NCBI GenBank assembly: GCA_964581605.1
Contig: CAZOPF010000147.1
Span: 1 to 11,022, forward strand
Source of the DNA: CAADGU01 sp964581605
GTDB lineage: Bacteria > Chloroflexota > Anaerolineae > Promineifilales > Promineifilaceae
Direction of reading: 5' to 3'
DNA length: 11,022 nucleotides
The notes beneath the pieces were generated by a model that saw only the letters and a list, made by a program, of their open reading frames with translations, had not been told where the DNA came from and did no database searches. Made by a program: the position numbers and the translations under genes. Each line of letters begins with the position of its first letter. Position 1 is the first letter of the stretch. This document shows, piece after piece, positions 5,938 through 11,022 of this stretch.

Positions 5938-7467
5938 TCACCCATGATGAACAAGAGGCAGAGCCAGGCTAAACGTACTCCCTTCTCCCGGTGTACTTTC
6001 CACCCAGATACGGCCGTGATGTGCTTCCACAATGCTCCGGGCAATTGCCAGCCCTAAACCGGTGCCCTTAATCCCCCGTGTACTCTCGTTTTGCACCCGA
6101 TAGAACTTGTCAAACAGATGGGGCAGGTCGGCTGCCGGGATGCCAATGCCATCATCTTGCACCGCCACCACCACCTGCGCCTTCTCCACCGTCACCGCCA
6201 GACGAATGTTACCCTGCGGCGGCGTGTACTTGATGGCGTTTCCTACCAGATTGAGCAGCACTTGTTTCAGCCGCCGCTCATCCGCTTCCAGCGTGAGTTG
6301 ATCCGGTAGCTGCGTCTCAATTTGTTGCCCCTTTTGTTCGGCTGCTCCGGCCACTGCAAACAGCACATCCTCTACCAGCGCCCGGAAGTCAAACGGCGTC
6401 ATCTGCAAATCCAGCCCGGCCTGAATTTTGCCCAGATCAAGCAGATCGGTGACCAACTCGTTCATGTACAGGGCCGTTTGCAGGATGCGGCTGTGCATGT
6501 CGCTTTGTTTTTCCGTGAGCGGGCCGAGTTTTTCCAACAGTTCCGCCGCCAGGGTGATGGTGTTGATGGGGTTTTTCAGGTCGTGGGAGACGGTGTTGAC
6601 GAAATCATTTTTCATCTGGTCGAGTTCTTTGAGAACGGTGATGTCCCGCAGCACGGCCGTCCAGCCCACAAACTCGCCAAACTCCGTCACCACCTGCGCC
6701 GTACAGGCTTGCGCGGTACGGCCGTCTGGCAACCGCACCTCTGCCATCTGCCGTTCTGGCCCAAAGAGAGCCAACAAAGCGGGCATATCCACTTTATCGG
6801 CCAACCGCTGCCCGGCCAACGCCCCTGGCGGCAGCCCCATCATCTGTTCAAAAGCGGGATTCGCCAGCAACACCAGCCCTTCCTCATTCACCAGCAACAC
6901 CCCATCCTGCGTACTGGTCAGCACGGCCGCCAATGTACTGCGCTCATCGGCCAGCCGTTGGTAGTAGCGGGCGCTTTCCAGCGACGAGGCCATGCCCGCT
7001 GCCAACAGCCGCCCAATTTGCAGATCACCCGCGTTATAACCGGCCGGGTCTTGGGTGGCAAAGTAGAGTGCGCCCAACACTTTGTACTCCTGGCGGATGG
7101 GCAGGACAAGGGCGGCATGCAGCCCCAGATAGCTGAGGATGCCTTCCAAGTCTGGGTTGGCGTCCGGGTCTTGGGCGATGTTGGGGATGATTTCGGAGCG
7201 GCGTTTTTGCAGGACACGGCCGACGATGCCTTCTGGCAGGGTATACGGCCGTGATGCCACCACATCCCGCCCCACCCCATCCAGCGGAAAGACAAAATAA
7301 CCGCTCTCTGTTTCATCCACCAGGCAGAACGCCAGAAAATCATAAGGCACGGCCAGCCCGGCATAGTCAGCCAATACCTGGAACTGCTGGCTGGGAATGG
7401 GTGACCCGGCCAGGGCAATGAGTATCTCGCTGACCTGTGCCAGCCGGTCGTTTATTTCGTTGCTCAT
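5938..7467 (-). CDS. Soluble GAF-PAS sensor histidine kinase
   Basis: This 509-aa protein has no signal peptide or membrane helix, so it senses a cytoplasmic input. A GAF domain (about 5-168) is followed by a PAS domain (about 175-280, TQDGVLLVNEEGLVLLANPAFEQMMG onwards). The HisKA dimerisation domain has phospho-acceptor His295 in FVNTVSHDLKNP. The HATPase domain has an N box (NLVGNAIKYT, 406-415), G1 (DDGIGIP, 438-444), F box (FDKFYRVQ, 452-459) and G2 (GTGLGLA, 468-474). All catalytic boxes are intact, so it should autophosphorylate. No response regulator lies beside it, making it an orphan kinase within the window. No Shine-Dalgarno is visible before the ATG at 7467; a heptad hairpin lies just upstream. 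It follows the peroxiredoxin-like gene on the same strand and may be co-transcribed. The ligand is unknown. Confidence 0.93.
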   Translation of the reverse strand: MSNEINDRLAQVSEILIALAGSPIPSQQFQVLADYAGLAVPYDFLAFCLVDETESGYFVFPLDGVGRDVVASRPYTLPEGIVGRVLQKRRSEIIPNIAQDPDANPDLEGILSYLGLHAALVLPIRQEYKVLGALYFATQDPAGYNAGDLQIGRLLAAGMASSLESARYYQRLADERSTLAAVLTSTQDGVLLVNEEGLVLLANPAFEQMMGLPPGALAGQRLADKVDMPALLALFGPERQMAEVRLPDGRTAQACTAQVVTEFGEFVGWTAVLRDITVLKELDQMKNDFVNTVSHDLKNPINTITLAAELLEKLGPLTEKQSDMHSRILQTALYMNELVTDLLDLGKIQAGLDLQMTPFDFRALVEDVLFAVAGAAEQKGQQIETQLPDQLTLEADERRLKQVLLNLVGNAIKYTPPQGNIRLAVTVEKAQVVVAVQDDGIGIPAADLPHLFDKFYRVQNESTRGIKGTGLGLAIARSIVEAHHGRIWVESTPGEGSTFSLALPLVHHG

Positions 7468-7480
7468 GGGGTTGTTGATA

Positions 7481-7556
7481 GTAAGCAGTTAGCGGTAAGC
7501 AGTAAGCAGTGAACAATACTGCTTACTGCTCACTGCTCACTGCTCACTGCTCACTG
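7481..7556. repeat. Heptad tandem array arranged as a large inverted repeat (AGTAAGC / CACTGCT)
   Basis: The left half (7481-7514) reads GTAAGCA, GTTAGCG, GTAAGCA, GTAAGCA, GTGAAC. The right half (about 7518-7556) reads CTGCTTA followed by repeated CTGCTCA units. The right-half unit is close to the complement of the left-half unit, so the array folds back on itself with a loop of a few bases. It fills the gap between the peroxiredoxin-like gene and the kinase gene. It also extends about 20 bp into the former, encoding its last residues (TVSSEQ) and TGA stop. Exact right-half copies suggest recent expansion or homogenisation. Confidence 0.88.
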
Positions 7557-8169
7557 TCGTCATCTCCGTCATCGCCAGCAATTCACGGCCGTTGGGGATC
7601 GCCTCTAACCCCTTCAAATAAACCAGGTGGCGGATGATGCTGGCTGTATCGAGGAAAAAGAGGCCCTGCTCAACGGCCGTGAGCGCATGATGCGCCAGCC
7701 GCCGCACAAAATTCCGGTTCGCCACATCAATCCAGGAGGCGCGCACCGTTTCCAACCCCTGCCCCTGCAAAAAAGCCGTTCCGAAGGCCACCACCGTATT
7801 CTTGTTCGCTTCCAGCACCCCCCGGTCGCCGATGTCATAAATGGCATACAGCCGTTTGTCCGGGTCACAGACAAAGGGGTAGGGTGGCGGTGTGGCAAAA
7901 TACCGCTGCGCCGTTTCCAGCAGGTTGGGAGCAATCTGAATCACCTCGATCCCGGCGGCCGTTAGCTCATCATAATGGCTGATAATGCCCTCCATGTAGC
8001 GGCGGCAAAAGTTACAGGTGAAACCGCGCGAAAACCAGAGAATGATACGCTTTTGCTGCCGGTAACTGGCTAACGTAATCAGTTCACCTTGAATGGAGGT
8101 AAGGCGGAAATCGGGGGCTTGTTGGCCGACGGCCGGTTTGCTTTCGATGAGGGTGGATGTTTGTGCCAT
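7537..8169 (-). CDS. Peroxiredoxin-like (AhpC/TSA, PRX_like2-type) protein
   Basis: This 210-aa thioredoxin-fold protein begins with the family entry VGQQAPDFRL (14-23). It carries the redox motif SRGFTCNFCRRYM, with Cys52 and Cys55 as a CxxC pair, followed by YDELTAAGIEVIQIAP (66-81). The pattern RGxxCxxC is that of the AhpC/TSA-related PRX_like2 group and not the PxxxTxxC of classical peroxiredoxins. It therefore probably reduces peroxide or a disulfide in the cytoplasm, with no signal peptide seen; the exact substrate is unknown. The C-terminal part (about 140-200) is helical and less characteristic. The last codons lie in the heptad array. No clear Shine-Dalgarno precedes the ATG at 8169, although a small hairpin (GCGCT-N7-AGCGC) lies in the leader. 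The kinase gene follows 69 bp downstream on the same strand. Confidence 0.86.
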   Translation of the reverse strand: MAQTSTLIESKPAVGQQAPDFRLTSIQGELITLASYRQQKRIILWFSRGFTCNFCRRYMEGIISHYDELTAAGIEVIQIAPNLLETAQRYFATPPPYPFVCDPDKRLYAIYDIGDRGVLEANKNTVVAFGTAFLQGQGLETVRASWIDVANRNFVRRLAHHALTAVEQGLFFLDTASIIRHLVYLKGLEAIPNGRELLAMTEMTTVSSEQ

Positions 8170-8201
8170 ACGCGCTGTATGTTAGCGCATCTGTGCCGGT
8201 G

Positions 8202-8210
8202 TGTATACCA
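8202..8210 (-). promoter_or_regulatory. Candidate extended -10 promoter for the peroxiredoxin-like gene
   Basis: On the minus strand TGGTATACA matches an extended -10 (TG-N-TATACA). It lies about 33 bp upstream of the ATG at 8169, which would give a leader of roughly 26 nt. The palindrome GCGCT-N7-AGCGC (8173-8187 region) falls inside that leader and could be an operator. No good -35 is seen, as is common with extended -10 sites. Confidence 0.38.
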
Positions 8211-8381
8211 GGATCTGGCAGATTTTTATTTCCATCTTTGGCAGCGACAACGCCGCTACTATCTCCCGAAAGCTGACCAACCTGGTTGCTTGCCACTCTT
8301 ATCAGGCTCTTCAGGATTTCATGGGGCCGGACACGATGTGTGACACGCAAGGCGTGAATTCTCTCTGTGGTTTCTGGGGCA
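8211..8381. other. Unassigned intergenic stretch between livM and the peroxiredoxin-like gene
   Basis: No convincing gene, RNA or heptad array is seen here. A small stem CACGC-CTT-GCGTG (about 8344-8356) follows the livM stop but has no T-run. A plus-strand reading frame covers it, but it continues far into livM antisense and has no ribosome-binding site. This gap differs from the others in lacking a clear short tandem repeat. Confidence 0.5.
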
Positions 8382-9443
8382 TCAGTCAGATTGTTGCGCT
8401 TGTTTTTGGCGTCCCCATTGCCGGGTGCGCCAGGTCCCCACAATGCCATAAGGCAAAAAGAGAACGATAAAGATATACACTGCACCTAATAAGAAGTCGG
8501 CTGAGTTACCAAAATAACGGTCCAGAAAGTATTCCAGCAGGCGAAAAACGGCCGCCCCCACCACCGCCCCCGTCAACGTGCCCACCCCGCCAATCAAAAT
8601 AATCAGTAACGCCGCCACCGTCCAGCCCAGCCCGGCCACGTTGGGGCTGACGATGGGTTGGTGAACGGTGTGTAGGAAGCCGGCAAACACGGCCGTTAAT
8701 GACGATATCAGCAGCACCACCATCTTAAACTGCCAGGTGTTGTAGCCCAACATCCGCGCCCGCCCCTCATTCTCCCGCACCGCTACACATACCCGCCCCG
8801 TCGGTGAGTCCACAAACCGGCGATAAACCAGGTAGACAAAAAAGAGCGCAAACAACGCCAGCAAGTAGAGCCGCAGCCGTTCGCTGTTGGTGTTCAAAAC
8901 GGCCGGTACAATCACCCCTTGCAGCCCCACATCCGCCCCCGTCCAGCCCTGCATCTCGCTGGAGGTGACGATAATCTGAAACACAGCGGCAATACCCAAC
9001 GTCACCAGAGCAAAGGTGATGCCCTGCACCCGCCACAGCACCAGGCCAAACAACAACGCCTGCACCACCGCCACCACCACCAGCCCGGCTAAAGTCTGGC
9101 CCACTCCCCATTCCAGGTTCTTAAAAGCAATACCCGTAAAATAGGCCCCGGCCGCAAAAAACATGGCGTGCCCAAAGGAGAGGATGCCGGTAATGCCCAA
9201 CACCAGGTCATAACTCAGGGCGAAGATCGCCAAAATAAACACCTCAATGAGCAACCCCTGGAAAAATTTGGCGTTGCCTGGATTATTCGCCAGCACATCG
9301 CCGACCGACTGCCCATCTAGCCAGGCGATGAGAAAGGGCAATAGAACCATCACGGCCGTCAACCCCAACAGCGCCTTGTTCCCCTTGATCCAGGCAACCA
9401 ATCCATTTCCCGGTTGATAGGTGGTTTGTGCTATGTTTTGCAT
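8382..9443 (-). CDS. livM: Branched-chain amino acid ABC transporter permease, LivM family
   Basis: This 353-aa inner-membrane permease subunit of a HAAT-type importer has about eight to ten membrane segments (near 24-44, 62-85, 87-105, 116-137, 143-160, 190-208, 239-258, 275-300, 317-336). The LivM signature LSYDLVLGITGILSFGHAMFFAAGAY spans 76-101. The cytoplasmic ATPase-contact segment RVCVAVRENEGRARMLGYNTWQFK lies at 217-240, and ILIGGVGTLTGAVVGA at 282-297. I chose the ATG at 9443 because it starts 4 nt after the livH stop with AGGAG 11 bases ahead; an ATG at 9473 would overlap livH by 26 nt. Together with LivH it forms the membrane channel. No LivG/LivF ATPases follow, so they should be encoded upstream, beyond the window. 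The substrate may be amino acids, amides or urea. Confidence 0.93.
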   Translation of the reverse strand: MQNIAQTTYQPGNGLVAWIKGNKALLGLTAVMVLLPFLIAWLDGQSVGDVLANNPGNAKFFQGLLIEVFILAIFALSYDLVLGITGILSFGHAMFFAAGAYFTGIAFKNLEWGVGQTLAGLVVVAVVQALLFGLVLWRVQGITFALVTLGIAAVFQIIVTSSEMQGWTGADVGLQGVIVPAVLNTNSERLRLYLLALFALFFVYLVYRRFVDSPTGRVCVAVRENEGRARMLGYNTWQFKMVVLLISSLTAVFAGFLHTVHQPIVSPNVAGLGWTVAALLIILIGGVGTLTGAVVGAAVFRLLEYFLDRYFGNSADFLLGAVYIFIVLFLPYGIVGTWRTRQWGRQKQAQQSD

Positions 9444-9447
9444 CTGA

Positions 9448-10989
9448 TCAATCGCTCCTGCCCAACAACCCATTCGGCAGCAGCAGCAAAATAATAACCA
9501 TCAACAACAAAACGGAAGCGGGCACCAGCGGCGGCGACGGTTTGAATGGTTCGGCCAGAAAAGGCAGGTTAATGCCAATTTGCCCATATTTGATGATGAA
9601 CTGCTGCAGCAGGCCCACCAGCAATGAACCCACGGCCGCACCCGGAAAACTGGTCAGCCCGCCAATAGCCAACGCGATCAACGCCAGCAATAAAAATTGG
9701 GTGCCCATGTGCGTGGAAAGGCCGGTGGAGGGGGCGGCCAGGATACCGCCAAAGGCGGCCAGCGCCACGCCCAGCGCAAAGACAAAGGTGAACACCAGCC
9801 GCACGTTGATGCCCAGCGCCTGCACCATCTCCCGGTCTTGCACCCCGGCGCGGATGATCATGCCGATGCGGGTGCGTTGCAGCAGCAGCCAGATGACTGC
9901 CAGGACGATGAGGCCCATGAGGATGATGAAGATTTCGTTGTAGGTACGCACACGGCCGTCAAACAAAATCACCGTCGCGCACTTATGCACCAACCAGTCG
10001 CCAAAGCTGGTCGCCGGGCAGCCCTCTCCCGAACCCTCAAACAACGCCGCCTTGGGCATGGTAAATTCAGGCCGGCCCCAAATGGTTTGCACGACTTCAA
10101 TGATGATAAAACTGATGCCCAACGTCATCATCAGTTGGTAAATAGGGCGGTCGTACAACGGCCGTATCAACGTCACCTCGATCAGCCCGCCCAGCGCAAA
10201 ACCCATCCCCAGCACCACCCCCATGACCACCCAAAAGCGGGCGGTACTGCTCATGTTCAGCAGCACGGCCGTCAAATAGTCATTGGCCAGCACAAAGAGC
10301 AGCGTCACCAGCAGCAGCACCAGCGCCGCCACGATGGGCCGCCGGTTAACCTGTTTGCTGGCTGCGCCTGGCTGCTGGCGCACTTCAAAACCGGCCAGCG
10401 CCGCCCCCAACACCAGCCCCCCCACCAACACGCCGCCAATGCCCAGGAGAACGTCTGTGAGTACGGCCGTGCTCTCCGGCAATACCAGATTCCCCTGGCT
10501 CAACGCCAATGAAAAAGTAATCGGGCTGTCGGCATACACCTCCGGGTCCCAAATAGCAATCGGATAGATGGTCAACGCCAGATACAAAACGGCCAGCGCC
10601 AACAGCAGTGCCAGCCAGGGCCAGACGCGCCAGACCCGTGCTGAAAAGGTACGCCGGGACAGCAGCGCCCGCCAGATGGGCAGCAGTACCAATCCAACCA
10701 TCAGCGCCAACAGCAGCGGCGCCACATCCACAAACGTATCCGGACGCACAAACACCGTCCAGCCCACATACGCCCCCAGCATAAACAGCTCACCATGCGC
10801 CAGATTCAGCACATCCATCAGCCCAAAAATCAGCGACAGCCCAGCCGCCACCAGGAAAACAAGCATCCCCGTCGCCAACCCACGCAGCACGGTAATCAAC
10901 CAATCCTCGGTGGGCATGCCCTGCACGGCCGTAGCGAACAACACCCCCAGCACCACAAACGTCGCCAACCGCACCCGATTCTTCTTCAT
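9448..10989 (-). CDS. livH: Branched-chain amino acid ABC transporter permease, LivH family, enlarged
   Basis: At 513 aa this is far longer than the usual LivH of about 290-310 aa. The N-terminal core is clear (VAAGLSLIFGLMDVLNLAHGELFMLGAYVGW, 47-77), and the family resumes at about 258 (VVLGMGFALGGLIEVTLIRPLYDRP). The cytoplasmic ATPase-contact loop RTRIGMIIRAGVQDREMVQALGINV lies at 372-396 and FPGAAVGSLLVGLLQQF at 448-464. Between 78 and about 257 lies an extra roughly 180-residue segment with about four hydrophobic helices (near 88-107, 124-144, 177-201, 217-240). A second insertion at 313-345 carries Cys324 and Cys337, possibly a disulfide in an external loop. The frame is unbroken and the codon style, including ACGGCCGT octamers, matches the neighbours, so a fusion artefact is unlikely. 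It begins directly after a GGAATTA heptad array and is translationally close to livM. Confidence 0.9.
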   Translation of the reverse strand: MKKNRVRLATFVVLGVLFATAVQGMPTEDWLITVLRGLATGMLVFLVAAGLSLIFGLMDVLNLAHGELFMLGAYVGWTVFVRPDTFVDVAPLLLALMVGLVLLPIWRALLSRRTFSARVWRVWPWLALLLALAVLYLALTIYPIAIWDPEVYADSPITFSLALSQGNLVLPESTAVLTDVLLGIGGVLVGGLVLGAALAGFEVRQQPGAASKQVNRRPIVAALVLLLVTLLFVLANDYLTAVLLNMSSTARFWVVMGVVLGMGFALGGLIEVTLIRPLYDRPIYQLMMTLGISFIIIEVVQTIWGRPEFTMPKAALFEGSGEGCPATSFGDWLVHKCATVILFDGRVRTYNEIFIILMGLIVLAVIWLLLQRTRIGMIIRAGVQDREMVQALGINVRLVFTFVFALGVALAAFGGILAAPSTGLSTHMGTQFLLLALIALAIGGLTSFPGAAVGSLLVGLLQQFIIKYGQIGINLPFLAEPFKPSPPLVPASVLLLMVIILLLLPNGLLGRSD

Positions 10990-11022
10990 AATTCCTAATT
11001 CCTAATTCCTAATTCCTAATTC
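10989..11022. repeat. Perfect heptad tandem repeat TAATTCC (GGAATTA), running off the window
   Basis: Four exact copies of TAATTCC begin at 10989 and a fifth partial copy reaches the right edge. On the minus strand the unit GGAATTA abuts the livH start codon: the last copy reads AGGAATT-ATG, so each unit offers an AGGA Shine-Dalgarno core. The core at 3 nt is close and the next at 10 nt is a little far. Copy number could therefore influence translation. The same GGAATTA word precedes AGGAGG at 214-220 beside the stop of the Rpn-type gene. Confidence 0.92.

Noticed and set aside
7481..7556. CRISPR array
   Set aside because: Units are 7 bp with no spacers, and no cas genes are present.
8201..8470. 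Plus-strand frame of 89 aa across the livM-peroxiredoxin gap
   Set aside because: No ribosome-binding site, no recognisable family, and it runs antisense into livM.
9444..9473. LivM start at 9473
   Set aside because: It overlaps livH by 26 nt. The ATG at 9443 lies 4 nt after the livH stop with AGGAG at a usable distance.

Overview
The window is most likely from a member of the Chloroflexota, probably an Anaerolineae-type lineage. This rests on the style of the protein families, moderately high GC, an Rpn-type PD-(D/E)XK remnant, and gene gaps full of heptameric repeats and hairpins. It is an inference from family resemblance, with no taxonomic marker gene present. Nothing looks like a prophage, CRISPR array or complete insertion sequence.

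Layout. The left edge holds the 3' end of an Rpn-family putative transposase/nuclease gene on the plus strand. Facing it are two minus-strand paralogous multi-pass membrane proteins of unknown function (270-1235 and 1319-2272). A hairpin-rich gap follows, then a minus-strand purine unit. In it, xpt (xanthine phosphoribosyltransferase, 4103-4675) lies upstream of guaA (GMP synthase, 2470-4047), so xanthine can be converted to XMP and then GMP. A 291-bp divergent intergenic region separates xpt from a plus-strand long-chain polyprenyl diphosphate synthase (4967-5914). That gene has a near-consensus sigma-70 promoter (TTGACC-17-TATAAT). It converges on a minus-strand soluble sensor histidine kinase (GAF-PAS-HisKA-HATPase, 5938-7467), preceded by a peroxiredoxin-like protein with a CxxC motif (7537-8169). 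The right end holds two branched-chain amino acid ABC transporter permeases, livM (8382-9443) and an unusually long livH-like gene (9448-10989). Their start and stop are 4 nt apart, so they are one operon. Its ATPase and binding-protein genes, if linked, lie beyond the right edge.

Two genome-scale signals overlay the genes. First, the 8-bp palindrome ACGGCCGT occurs 24 times in 11 kb, against well under one expected by chance, and 23 of the copies are inside coding regions. It resembles the HIP1 octamer of cyanobacteria. Second, nearly every gene gap carries a different short array of 7-bp (sometimes 8-bp) repeats. Several fold into inverted-repeat hairpins, and several supply the stop codon of the neighbouring gene. 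One similar AT-rich, repeat-like segment appears to have been absorbed in frame into the glutaminase domain of guaA. No dedicated defence or biosynthetic system is visible, and no gene-free stretch exceeds 300 bp. The most novel material is this repeat biology and the expanded LivH.
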